From an uncultured Bacteroidales bacterium (GTDB taxonomy: Bacteria; Bacteroidota; Bacteroidia; Bacteroidales; Paludibacteraceae): a stretch of 37,936 nucleotides of DNA. The notes beneath the pieces are model-generated. The model was given only the letters and a program-made list of their open reading frames with translations, was not told where the DNA came from and did no database searches. Position 1 is the stretch's first letter, and each line of letters begins with the position of its first letter. The position numbers were made by a program, and so were the translations under genes. This document shows positions 1 to 6,936 of this stretch, piece by piece. Where the stretch lies: NCBI GenBank assembly GCA_946406195.1, contig CAMJJT010000021.1, positions 1-37,936 on the forward strand, read 5' to 3'.

Positions 1-17
1 ATAAATGGTACTTTTAT

Positions 18-485
18 ATGAACCACCTCAAAACGTATTTAGTGGCCCTGTTTTTCTGCTTTGCGGCCGTAATTGTTTGGTGGGGTTATCGTGATGCCCA
101 CCGTAGAGCTGACTTATGGTTTGTCCATGTTCCGCAGATGTATGCGCCTGTTTTTTACAATGCGGACTCGCTCAATACCTATATCTACCTCGCCTACCAT
201 GACACCACCGATCTGGAGGCCATGACGGTAGCCGGTATGGCGGCTTTCAATCTCCGTTATTTCGATAAACCGGCGTATGATTCTCTTCCCGTTATCCCGC
301 AGGAGGACGCGGAGATCATGCTCTTATACGCAGCCTGGAACGGCTATTCTCCGGCTTTCAATCTCATCCATTATCTGGACCAGCAAGGCCTCTGGACCCG
401 CTCCCTCCCTTACAACCCGCCCACCATCTTCGCCGCCGACCCCTCCGGTGATCCGGACTATGTAAAACTGAAAATGAAAGAATAA
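18..485 (+). CDS. Hypothetical membrane-anchored protein
   Basis: This 155-residue protein is not one I recognise. Residues about 7-23 form one hydrophobic helix with a short N-terminal tail, followed by Arg/His-rich residues, so a single-pass membrane anchor or uncleaved signal is likely. The rest looks soluble and partly helical, with many Tyr, Ala and Leu residues, and could be a degenerate helical repeat. It lies only 8 nt upstream of the methyltransferase gene, so the two may be co-transcribed. No promoter is visible because the window begins 17 nt before the start codon. The GC-rich 3' end contrasts with the more AT-rich methyltransferase gene that follows. Confidence 0.6.
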   Translation: MNHLKTYLVALFFCFAAVIVWWGYRDAHRRADLWFVHVPQMYAPVFYNADSLNTYIYLAYHDTTDLEAMTVAGMAAFNLRYFDKPAYDSLPVIPQEDAEIMLLYAAWNGYSPAFNLIHYLDQQGLWTRSLPYNPPTIFAADPSGDPDYVKLKMKE

Positions 486-493
486 ATAATACT

Positions 494-3151
494 ATGGCAA
501 AATACGATTTAAATATCCGTGAGGAAGAATTGAAACACAAAGTCGCACGCGACTGGTTTAGCAATTATGACACAACCCAAATCATTGATAATATAGATTT
601 TGCGGTTGCGATTCAGCCTACCGGCAATGAACTGTGGAAGGATACAGAGTATCTCCTTTGGGCGGAAGCTAAAAAAGGCAACAAGCAGAATATCTACGAT
701 TCTGTTATTCAACTCATATTTACCATCGGTAAAGGACGCATCAACGAAAAGCATATGCCGCCTAAATATATCGGTGCTTTCGATGCGGAGAAAATCGCCT
801 TCATTCCGTATAATGCCATTATGGAGGTCTTTTCGCAAACCGACTTCAACTGGAATGTGCCGCCTTCTGACCACTCTACGAAAGAGTTCCAATTTCTAAA
901 GACATTAGTCCGCAATGCGTTAGAACAATCTTCATTGGAAGACGGCAACGAGGCGTATCGCTTTGACTTCGTTGAGAACCGCAAGGAGTTAAAAAACTAT
1001 ATCAGCAAGAATTTCAAAGCCGACCCTCACACCAATAGAGGCATGCGTATTACCCAAAACAACTTTGTCGCCGTTTATAACCAGTGGCGCAAAGAAGTAA
1101 TGCCAACTATCGCGATTGATTTCAACGAAGCCAAGAAGAACGGCTTATTGGATTCTGCTTTCTATTTGGCTGACTTGATGTCCGGGCACGATAATTTTAC
1201 ACTTCTTGACAAACTGAAAGTCCTGCTTCGTAAGAACAAATATATCCTTGTTAATGGCAAAAACAATGTCGGATTATTTAATTTCAGCGAGGTTGATTTC
1301 AAAGACAATATGCAAGCCCATAAAACTTTCTGGGCACGTTACCAACGTCCGCCTAAAAAGGAATATTGGGATAAGATAGTTGAGCGCAATGACTTATTAG
1401 TTCCGCAAGACATTCGTGAACGTAAAGGAAGCTATTTTACACCATCTATCTGGGTAGAGAAAAGCCAAGAATACCTTGCAGACGTGCTTGGAGAAAACTG
1501 GCAAGATGAATACTATATCTGGGATTGCTGCGCCGGTACAGGAAACCTACTTGCAAACCTTACCAACAAATATAATATCTGGGCTTCTACCTTAGATAGC
1601 GCAGACGTACACATTATGCGTGAGCGTATAGCACATATGGGTGAAGGCTCCAACCTTTTAGATAGCCACGTATTCCAGTTTGACTTCCTCAATGACGATT
1701 TCTCCCAACTTCCGCAAGGTTTGCAGGAGATTATCAACGACGAGGAGAAGCGCAAAAAACTCGTCATCTATATCAATCCCCCTTACGCAGAGGCAGGTAA
1801 CGCGAAACAGCGTACAGATAAAGAAAAGAACAAGCCTAAAACCGGTGTATCTGTAACTCAGGGCACTTATGATAAATACTTATCTCAAATAGGTATAGCT
1901 GGCAGAGAATTATTTGCTCAATTCTTTATCCGTATATACAATGAAATCCCTGGCTGCCAGCTTGCAGAATTTTCAACTTTGAAAATTCTGCAAGCGCCGA
2001 ATTTTCGGGATTTCAGGAATGTATTTCGTGCAAAATTAGAGAGCTTATTTATTGTTCCGGCTAATACATTTGATAATGTAAAAGGTCAATTCCCTATAGG
2101 TTTCTTTATTTGGGATACGGATAGTAAAGAAATATTTATATCTACTGAAGGAGATGTATACAATGCCCAAGGTGAGTTTCTTAAAAAGAAAAAAATATTT
2201 TCTTTATGCGAAAACCAAAAAACATTAACTGATTGGATTGTAAAGACAAGAGAAAAAGGAGGGAATACATATGTGGGATATATATGCAATCGCTCAAATG
2301 ATTTTCAAAGTCAGACTAGCAATTTTATAGCAAATACGAAGGAACAATTCTCTACTCCAAGAGGTTCTATTATTACAGAGCAAAATTTAGTAGAGTGTTC
2401 GATATTTTACGCTGCACGTCACGTGATTCCTGCTACATGGTTAAACGACCGCGATCAATTCTTGTATCCTCGCAAAGCATGGAAAGAAGACAAGGAGTTC
2501 CAGTATGATTGCTTGGCTTATACTCTCTTTAATACAAATATCCAATCTCAGTATGGCATCAACCATTGGATTCCGTACACGGAGCAAGAGTTACAAGCCC
2601 CGGATAAGTTCCAATCCCATTTTATGTCGGATTTTATTGCCGGAAAATGCAAGAAAGGAGACGCGCAGCAGGAACTTGAATTTGCTAAATCAAACAGCCT
2701 CATCCCTACGGAGCCTATCCAATTCTCCCCGGAAGCACAAGCGGTCATGGATGCAGGTCGCGAACTTTGGAACTACTACATGCACCACAAGGACAAAGAG
2801 TTATACGGGGCACAAAGTATCAACGTCAATGCTTCCTATTACGACATTCGCCGCTATTTCCAAGGAGAGACAAACGGCAAGATGAACCCCGATAGCAAAG
2901 ACGAGACCTACATGCACCTGTGGGGAAATATCAAAGACGCCCTCAAAGTGCTCGCTAAAAAGATTGAGCCAAAAGTGTATCTGTACGGCTTCCTTTTGGA
3001 CGAGACCACTTTGCCGGCGGACGAACCCGAGGAAATAGAGGAGACTCCCGAAAGTAAACCGGCAAAAATCACCAAGCCTAAGACAAAAAAAGCACCTAAT
3101 AACCAAATGGTCGTAAATAATTACGGAACTCTAAATATTTACGAAAAATAA
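494..3151 (+). CDS. Adenine-specific DNA methyltransferase, putative type IIG restriction-modification enzyme
   Basis: The 885-residue protein has a clear N6-adenine methyltransferase core. Motif I is DCCAGTGN at residues 344-351 (S-adenosylmethionine binding) and motif IV is NPPY at 428-431 (catalysis). Upstream, Asp35 and the E58-A59-K60 triplet within a predicted strand-rich segment resemble a PD-(D/E)XK nuclease core, as in single-chain type IIG enzymes; this is inference. Residues about 490-640 are encoded by noticeably more AT-rich DNA and may be the target-recognition domain. The C-terminus is Lys/Pro-rich and ends with VVNNYGTLNIYEK, a motif echoed at the N-terminus of the next gene. 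The enzyme would methylate, and possibly cut, specific DNA sites. A pure methyltransferase or a phage-defence methylase are alternatives. Confidence 0.8.
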   Translation: MAKYDLNIREEELKHKVARDWFSNYDTTQIIDNIDFAVAIQPTGNELWKDTEYLLWAEAKKGNKQNIYDSVIQLIFTIGKGRINEKHMPPKYIGAFDAEKIAFIPYNAIMEVFSQTDFNWNVPPSDHSTKEFQFLKTLVRNALEQSSLEDGNEAYRFDFVENRKELKNYISKNFKADPHTNRGMRITQNNFVAVYNQWRKEVMPTIAIDFNEAKKNGLLDSAFYLADLMSGHDNFTLLDKLKVLLRKNKYILVNGKNNVGLFNFSEVDFKDNMQAHKTFWARYQRPPKKEYWDKIVERNDLLVPQDIRERKGSYFTPSIWVEKSQEYLADVLGENWQDEYYIWDCCAGTGNLLANLTNKYNIWASTLDSADVHIMRERIAHMGEGSNLLDSHVFQFDFLNDDFSQLPQGLQEIINDEEKRKKLVIYINPPYAEAGNAKQRTDKEKNKPKTGVSVTQGTYDKYLSQIGIAGRELFAQFFIRIYNEIPGCQLAEFSTLKILQAPNFRDFRNVFRAKLESLFIVPANTFDNVKGQFPIGFFIWDTDSKEIFISTEGDVYNAQGEFLKKKKIFSLCENQKTLTDWIVKTREKGGNTYVGYICNRSNDFQSQTSNFIANTKEQFSTPRGSIITEQNLVECSIFYAARHVIPATWLNDRDQFLYPRKAWKEDKEFQYDCLAYTLFNTNIQSQYGINHWIPYTEQELQAPDKFQSHFMSDFIAGKCKKGDAQQELEFAKSNSLIPTEPIQFSPEAQAVMDAGRELWNYYMHHKDKELYGAQSINVNASYYDIRRYFQGETNGKMNPDSKDETYMHLWGNIKDALKVLAKKIEPKVYLYGFLLDETTLPADEPEEIEETPESKPAKITKPKTKKAPNNQMVVNNYGTLNIYEK
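1960..1995. repeat. Perfect 17-bp inverted repeat inside the methyltransferase gene
   Basis: The arms GCTTGCAGAATTTTCAA (1960-1976) and TTGAAAATTCTGCAAGC (1979-1995) are exact reverse complements separated by 2 nt. The repeat lies in the coding sequence just before the AT-rich putative target-recognition segment and encodes residues near LAEFSTLKILQAP. Confidence 0.9.
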
Positions 3152-3169
3152 TAGCTATATCCATTTTTA

Positions 3170-3201
3170 TTTGCACAATTCAAAAAAAAGCAGTACCTTT
3201 G
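3170..3201 (+). promoter_or_regulatory. Bacteroidota-type promoter for the small-gene cassette
   Basis: TTTG at 3170-3173 and TACCTTTG at 3194-3201 are separated by exactly 20 nt, which matches the TTTG/TAnnTTTG consensus of the Bacteroidota housekeeping sigma factor. It lies just after the methyltransferase stop codon and about 200 nt before the next start codon, leaving a long structured leader. Confidence 0.8.
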
Positions 3202-3272
3202 CACCGTCTTTGACTTCCAGACGTTAAAGGAAGAAAATATTTTATTTCAAGGCATATTCCTTTATCAGTAGT

Positions 3273-3354
3273 TTGGCACACTCAATGTAACAAAGAGAAA
3301 TATGTCCTATCAACCCATGCATGGGGAGGTGGGATATTGTTACGTGTGTGCCAA
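3273..3354 (+). other. 82-nt imperfect hairpin in the leader of the 3399 gene
   Basis: TTGGCACAC (3273-3281) pairs with GTGTGCCAA (3346-3354) and GTAACAA (3287-3293) pairs with TTGTTAC (3337-3343). The centre holds a 12-bp palindrome, CCCATGCATGGG (3314-3325). The structure lies between the promoter at 3170-3201 and the start codon at 3399, so it would be transcribed as a 5' leader. It could be a cis-regulatory RNA, a small mobile palindrome or a protein-binding site. Confidence 0.75.
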
Positions 3355-3398
3355 CATTACTGATTATCTCACCAACCTGTGCTTTTTTATGCAAAACA

Positions 3399-3815
3399 AT
3401 GGTCAATAACATCAACAACTTCGGAGTAATCAACTTCTACGAAAACAACGGTTCTAGGCAAGAAGCAACGAAGAATTCCAAGCCCGTATGCGAGGACATC
3501 ACACCCGCCGAAGATTCTTCTGTTTCGTCGGACTACCAGTCCGACTCCCCTTCGTCTATAGACTCTATTATCTTCACCAAGAAAGCCAGACAGGAACACA
3601 AAGAACCGTACATCATCCAAGCCCTGCAAAAGTCCGTACTCGGCAGAAAAGACAAAACCCGTGCCTTCGTCCAAGAACTGCACGATTGGCAGAACCAAGC
3701 CTACGTCGATGCCCATTATAATGCACGCGTGATGTACGACGAACTGGAGAAACTGATGCCGATTTCCTTCGGCTATGATGTATTCAGACGGCTCTATAAC
3801 AGCTCGAGAAACTAA
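3399..3815 (+). CDS. Small hypothetical protein with an INNFGVINFYEN N-terminal motif
   Basis: I chose ATG 3399 (138 residues). The in-frame upstream start at 3321 would translate through the hairpin and give a Cys-rich, unlikely N-terminus. The protein begins MVNNINNFGVINFYEN, very like the last residues of the methyltransferase (VVNNYGTLNIYEK), then has a polar Ser/Asp-rich linker (about residues 20-60) and a charged helical C-terminal domain (about 65-138) with many Lys, Tyr and Asp residues. No known family is recognised. The shared motif suggests the two proteins bind the same partner or each other. The base composition of the second half resembles the host core genes. Confidence 0.65.
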   Translation: MVNNINNFGVINFYENNGSRQEATKNSKPVCEDITPAEDSSVSSDYQSDSPSSIDSIIFTKKARQEHKEPYIIQALQKSVLGRKDKTRAFVQELHDWQNQAYVDAHYNARVMYDELEKLMPISFGYDVFRRLYNSSRN

Positions 3816-3896
3816 TCCCATTTCATTCCCATTTGAGTCCCATTTCAGTCCCAAAAATCCCAAAATAGTACCGTCATTACCGAACGAGTCCCGAAA

Positions 3897-3928
3897 TTCG
3901 AGGCTCGTTTTTTTTATACCTACCTTTG
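3897..3928 (+). promoter_or_regulatory. Promoter for the 4057-4996 gene group
   Basis: TTCG at 3897-3900 (a TTTG-like -33 box) is followed after 20 nt by TACCTTTG at 3921-3928, a full match to the TAnnTTTG -7 box. The next start codon is at 4057, so the leader is about 120 nt and A-rich. Confidence 0.65.
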
Positions 3929-4056
3929 CAGCAGATTTTGAGAAATGCAAAAGAAAAAGAAGCAAAAAGAAAAATAAAAATGCCAGCCGCCATATAATAT
4001 ATCATAAGGGTATAAAAGGCGGCAGGCGGCAATTAACAATTTAATTCTAACAGATT

Positions 4057-4404
4057 ATGGAAGAAGTATCTTTTGAAGTATTATGGCAGTTATTAGCACC
4101 AGAAGGTGAGTTCTGCCGCAGGCGCAGGGTGTGCCTCAAACGCTGGGAGTCTTTCTCTCCGCAAAGACAACGGATGATCTACAGTATCCTCGTGACCAAA
4201 AAGGGCAACGGTGCCTATGTCAGCCCTAACCCCTATTACGCTATTGACGACAATGACAAGCCTGTCTTCCTGAGCGGCATGGAGCAGGACAGGTTGCGTG
4301 CGGCGGGCATAGCATTGGTGATGGTCAAGTATCATGAACGCTATGTAGTATGCACGCATGAGACAATGAAGGCCTACCAACTCGCTTTCGTCAGAAATGT
4401 TTAA
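4057..4404 (+). CDS. Conserved Bacteroidota hypothetical protein (NPYYAI motif)
   Basis: This 115-residue soluble protein has no signal or membrane helix. It contains NPYYAIDDND near residues 62-71 and a Cys/Arg-rich helix (CRRRRVCLKRW) near residues 20-30. From memory, small proteins with an NPYxAI motif, a leading RxxWxxL-type helix and a VKY segment recur in Bacteroidota genomes with no assigned function. The gene follows its own promoter (3897-3928) and is separated by 18 nt from the next gene, so 4057-4996 is likely one transcript. Function is unknown; a nucleic-acid- or protein-binding adaptor is possible. Confidence 0.65.
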   Translation: MEEVSFEVLWQLLAPEGEFCRRRRVCLKRWESFSPQRQRMIYSILVTKKGNGAYVSPNPYYAIDDNDKPVFLSGMEQDRLRAAGIALVMVKYHERYVVCTHETMKAYQLAFVRNV

Positions 4405-4422
4405 CCCTTTAATTCTTTTTTT

Positions 4423-4722
4423 ATGGCTAAATGTACAATCGACCCTTTAACAGGGCAAATTCTTACCATCTCCGGTAAAGTGGGAAACACCCTCTTCAAA
4501 ACCTATCGTAATGGTCAGGTGAGAGCGTACCTTACACCCCAAGGCGGTTACAAGCGTTCTACACCCCCTTCCAAAACCGAGTTACTTCAGCGCAAAATAT
4601 TCTCCATTGTCGCTTCCGAAGTGGCGAGAAAAATCAAAGCCGGAGATACAAGACCCCGACATATCATCTGGGCGGAAGTGAAAAAGGAAGCCGAACGGAT
4701 GCGGAACCTATGCAATGCCTAA
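4423..4722 (+). CDS. Small SGK/YKRSTP-family hypothetical protein
   Basis: The 99-residue basic protein has an N-terminal segment with ISGKVGNTLFKTYRNG (about residues 16-31), then YKRSTPP (about 43-49), then a helical C-terminal half. The order SGK-x, a short strand, RSTP and a charged helix is also seen in the product of 5427-5816 (SGALK, YKRSSTP, then NEIAQHEKF), so I treat the two as distant paralogues. This layout recalls small proteins I have seen repeatedly beside HU-like and smalltalk genes in Bacteroidota, but I cannot assign a family name or function. It sits between two other small genes in the same direction. Confidence 0.65.
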   Translation: MAKCTIDPLTGQILTISGKVGNTLFKTYRNGQVRAYLTPQGGYKRSTPPSKTELLQRKIFSIVASEVARKIKAGDTRPRHIIWAEVKKEAERMRNLCNA

Positions 4723-4750
4723 GCAACACCTATGCAACACGTAACTGTTT

Positions 4751-4996
4751 ATGAATGACGAAACCAAAATTCCACTCGCTGTCATTGCTCAGAGACTCAA
4801 TGATGTGCTGAATACCAATGTCGGTTTGCATGGACTCAACACCCTCCTCTTCGGGTGGATCAGAAAGGGATCCCTGAGCTCAGCCACCCTCCGTGTCCGT
4901 AACCGGCGCGATGGGTACAGATGGCTCTCTGTCCATGAATTGAAATCGTTTTCCAGCTATGCAGGCTACGATTTAACGGAAAACCGTAACATGTAA
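4751..4996 (+). CDS. Small hypothetical protein, possibly DNA-binding
   Basis: The 81-residue protein begins at ATG 4751, 28 nt after the previous stop codon. It is mostly helical, with an Arg-rich middle (TLRVRNRRDGYRWLSVHEL, about residues 46-64) that could form a wing or turn followed by a helix, as in small winged-helix or excisionase-like proteins. This is a guess from composition; no diagnostic motif is present. It is the last gene before the promoter at 5016-5047, so it probably ends the 4057-4996 transcript. Confidence 0.55.
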   Translation: MNDETKIPLAVIAQRLNDVLNTNVGLHGLNTLLFGWIRKGSLSSATLRVRNRRDGYRWLSVHELKSFSSYAGYDLTENRNM

Positions 4997-5015
4997 CGCT
5001 TGCTAAAAACGATTT

Positions 5016-5047
5016 CTTGCACATATCATTAAAAAGCAGTACTTTTG
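5016..5047 (+). promoter_or_regulatory. Promoter for the smalltalk-type gene
   Basis: CTTG at 5016-5019 and TACTTTTG at 5040-5047 are 20 nt apart. The surrounding sequence is nearly the same as at the 3170-3201 promoter: both have TTGCACA followed by AAAAGCAGTAC, TTTGCA and CG. The 120-nt leader contains GGATAA and TTATCC arms, which could form a stem. Confidence 0.75.
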
Positions 5048-5169
5048 CATCGCTTTTCGGTCAGATAGGATAATGAACCCCGGGAGCGTCTATCGCCTTA
5101 TCCTCAGTTCCTGCGGTTCAAAAAGGGATAGCCGGAAAGCAACGCGCGTTATTAAAAACCTAAACCATT

Positions 5170-5379
5170 ATGACTAAGCAACAGATTATCAAGATTGTCA
5201 TCTCGGTTCTCATCGCGGCACTAACGGCACTGGGTGCAGGACTCGGATTGCAGAGTTGCACGGCGACGAGGGTGGTGAGCACGACCGCGTCGTACGTCCA
5301 ACGCGGCGACACCACGACCACCATCATGACCAAGACCACCGAAACCTATCGTGGCGAAAAACAAAGATCCAATTATTAA
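5170..5379 (+). CDS. Smalltalk-family micro-protein with a C-terminal extension
   Basis: The 69-residue protein starts with a short basic stretch and one hydrophobic helix (about residues 7-29) ending LGLQSC. This matches the layout of the Bacteroidota smalltalk family: about 30 residues, one helix, ending in a SC motif, often near HU-like and amidase genes. Here it continues for about 40 Thr/Arg-rich residues (TTTTIMTKTTETYRGEK), longer than the usual form as I remember it. The Cys at about residue 30 could be lipidated or simply end the helix. No amidase gene follows; the neighbour is an SGK-type protein. Confidence 0.7.
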   Translation: MTKQQIIKIVISVLIAALTALGAGLGLQSCTATRVVSTTASYVQRGDTTTTIMTKTTETYRGEKQRSNY

Positions 5380-5426
5380 CCTAAACCCCTCTACGCTGGC
5401 CGGAGGTGAAACATGGTCAGCACGAC

Positions 5427-5816
5427 ATGGCAGTAATGAAAGTAGGCGCAGCAGGTATCGAGACGATGAGCGGCGCATTGAAACGACCGAAGAAACAGAA
5501 CGGTCACAATCACGGTAACTATCTGGTAGCGACCCACCGCACTGCGGCGACGACCAATCCGAATTGTCAGCGCGTGTATTCGTTTGACGCCGACCGATAC
5601 AAACGGTCCTCCACGCCTACGGCGAATGAGATCGCGCAGCACGAGAAGTTCACCGCCATCTCCCAGATGGTGAACCTCCGTAAGAAAGATCTCTCGAAGA
5701 TCAGCGCTGACCAAGCAGCTTTTCTGGCGCAGAAAGACCTCCCCGGCGGCAAGACGACCATGCTCTCTTGGTATTGGATGGTCTGCACCGAAGAGTACGA
5801 AAACGCGCAAGGCTAA
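5427..5816 (+). CDS. SGA/YKRSSTP-family hypothetical protein with paralogue at 37852
   Basis: I chose ATG 5427 (129 residues, MAVMKVGAAG). A GTG at 5406 is in frame but less likely. The protein has MSGALK near residues 14-19, a His/Asn-rich loop, DRYKRSSTP near residues 62-70, and a conserved C-terminus with KDLPGGKTTMLSWYWMVC, then EEYENAQG. The same C-terminus is encoded on the opposite strand at 37852-37936. The centre also resembles the 4423-4722 product. Function is unknown. The gene ends right before a strong terminator, so it closes the accessory cassette. Confidence 0.7.
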   Translation: MAVMKVGAAGIETMSGALKRPKKQNGHNHGNYLVATHRTAATTNPNCQRVYSFDADRYKRSSTPTANEIAQHEKFTAISQMVNLRKKDLSKISADQAAFLAQKDLPGGKTTMLSWYWMVCTEEYENAQG

Positions 5817-5823
5817 AAAAAAG

Positions 5824-5852
5824 GAAAAAGCGACCACTCACGTCGCTTTTTC
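5824..5852 (+). terminator. Rho-independent terminator after the small-gene cassette
   Basis: GAAAAAGCGAC (5824-5834) pairs with GTCGCTTTTTC (5842-5852) around a 7-nt loop, followed by a run of T residues. The stem is flanked by A-rich and T-rich tracts and could also act on the opposite strand. Confidence 0.9.
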
Positions 5853-5862
5853 TCTTTTTTTT

Positions 5863-5894
5863 CTTGCATATATGCAAAATTTGTTGTACCTTTG
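5863..5894 (+). promoter_or_regulatory. Promoter of the thiL-led operon
   Basis: CTTG at 5863-5866, 20 nt, then TACCTTTG at 5887-5894. The thiL start codon is 20 nt downstream at 5914. The spacer (CATATATGCAAAATTTGTTG) is very like that of the promoter-like site at 37539-37570. Confidence 0.85.
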
Positions 5895-5913
5895 CACGCT
5901 AAATTAGGTAAAT

Positions 5914-6936
5914 ATGGCAAGAACAGAGATTTCTACTATGGGCGAGTTCGGGCTGATCAAGCATCTCACAAAGGACTTGAAACCCGTCCAGCCCAGCACA
6001 AAAAAAGCGGTGGGAGACGACTGCGCGGTGATGAGTTTTGGAGCAAAACGCGTCCTTATGACCACTGACATGCTCCTCGAAGGCATTCATTTCAACCTCG
6101 AATATGTGCCCCTCAAGCATCTCGGCTACAAGGCCGCCGTCGTTAATTTCTCGGATATTTACGCCATGAACGGCACGCCGACTCAGATCACCGTCTCGCT
6201 CGGACTCAGCAAACGCTTCTCCGTAGAAGACATCGAAGCCCTCTATGACGGCATCAAACTGGCGTGCGAGCGGTACAACGTCGATCTCGTCGGCGGCGAC
6301 ACCTGTGCGTCCATGACCGGACTAACCATCTCCATCACCTGTCTCGGCGTGGCAAACGAGAAAGACATCGTCTATCGGAATGGTGCCAAACTCAACGACC
6401 TCATCTGCGTCTCCGGCAACCTCGGAACAGCTTATATGGGTCTCCAACTCTTGGAGCGCGAACGGCTCGCGAACGCCGAACAACCGGATTTTGCAGGCAA
6501 AGAATACCTCCTCGAACGCCAACTCAAACCCGAAGCACGGCGTGACATCCTCGAATCGCTTCGCAAAGCCGGCGTCAAACCCACGGCAATGATGGATGTC
6601 TCAGACGGTCTCTCGTCGGAACTCCTGCATATCTGCACGCAATCCAACGTCGGTTGTTGTATCTACGAAGACAAACTGCCCATCGACTACGAAGCAGCCG
6701 CGCTTGCGGAGGAGATGAACCTTAATATCGTCACCTGCGCGCTAAACGGAGGAGAGGACTACGAACTCCTCTTCACCTGCTCACTCGATGATTACGAGAA
6801 ACTCATTCCCGTCGAGGACCTGTACATCATCGGTCACATCACCAAACCCGAATACGGTTGTAACCTCATCGGTCGTAACGGCGAAGAACTCCCCCTCAAA
6901 GCCCAAGGATGGAATGCTTTTGAAAATGACAAATAA
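5914..6936 (+). CDS. thiL: Thiamine-monophosphate kinase
   Basis: The 340-residue product is a full-length ThiL, which phosphorylates thiamine phosphate to thiamine diphosphate with ATP in the cytoplasm. It shows the family hallmarks: an N-terminal EFGLI segment, VGDDCAV at residues 33-39, TTDMLLEGIHF at 50-60 (metal and substrate binding), a VGGDT motif near residue 130, and MDVSDGL near residue 230. It starts 20 nt after the promoter at 5863-5894 and overlaps the following gene by 11 nt. Its thiamine role is unrelated to the sugar genes that follow, so its place at the head of the operon probably reflects co-transcription rather than function. Confidence 0.95.
   Translation: MARTEISTMGEFGLIKHLTKDLKPVQPSTKKAVGDDCAVMSFGAKRVLMTTDMLLEGIHFNLEYVPLKHLGYKAAVVNFSDIYAMNGTPTQITVSLGLSKRFSVEDIEALYDGIKLACERYNVDLVGGDTCASMTGLTISITCLGVANEKDIVYRNGAKLNDLICVSGNLGTAYMGLQLLERERLANAEQPDFAGKEYLLERQLKPEARRDILESLRKAGVKPTAMMDVSDGLSSELLHICTQSNVGCCIYEDKLPIDYEAAALAEEMNLNIVTCALNGGEDYELLFTCSLDDYEKLIPVEDLYIIGHITKPEYGCNLIGRNGEELPLKAQGWNAFENDK

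Noticed and set aside
3321..3398. N-terminal extension of the 3399 gene
   Set aside because: It would pass through the hairpin and give a Cys-rich start; the NFG motif begins naturally at 3399.
5406..5426. GTG start at 5406 for the SGA-type gene
   Set aside because: ATG 5427 gives a normal start; the purine-rich GGAGG stretch just before 5406 fits the out-of-frame ATG at 5413 as well, so it does not decide.
1..5900. Prophage interpretation of the left region
   Set aside because: No integrase, terminase, capsid or tail gene is present; small unknown genes alone are not enough.
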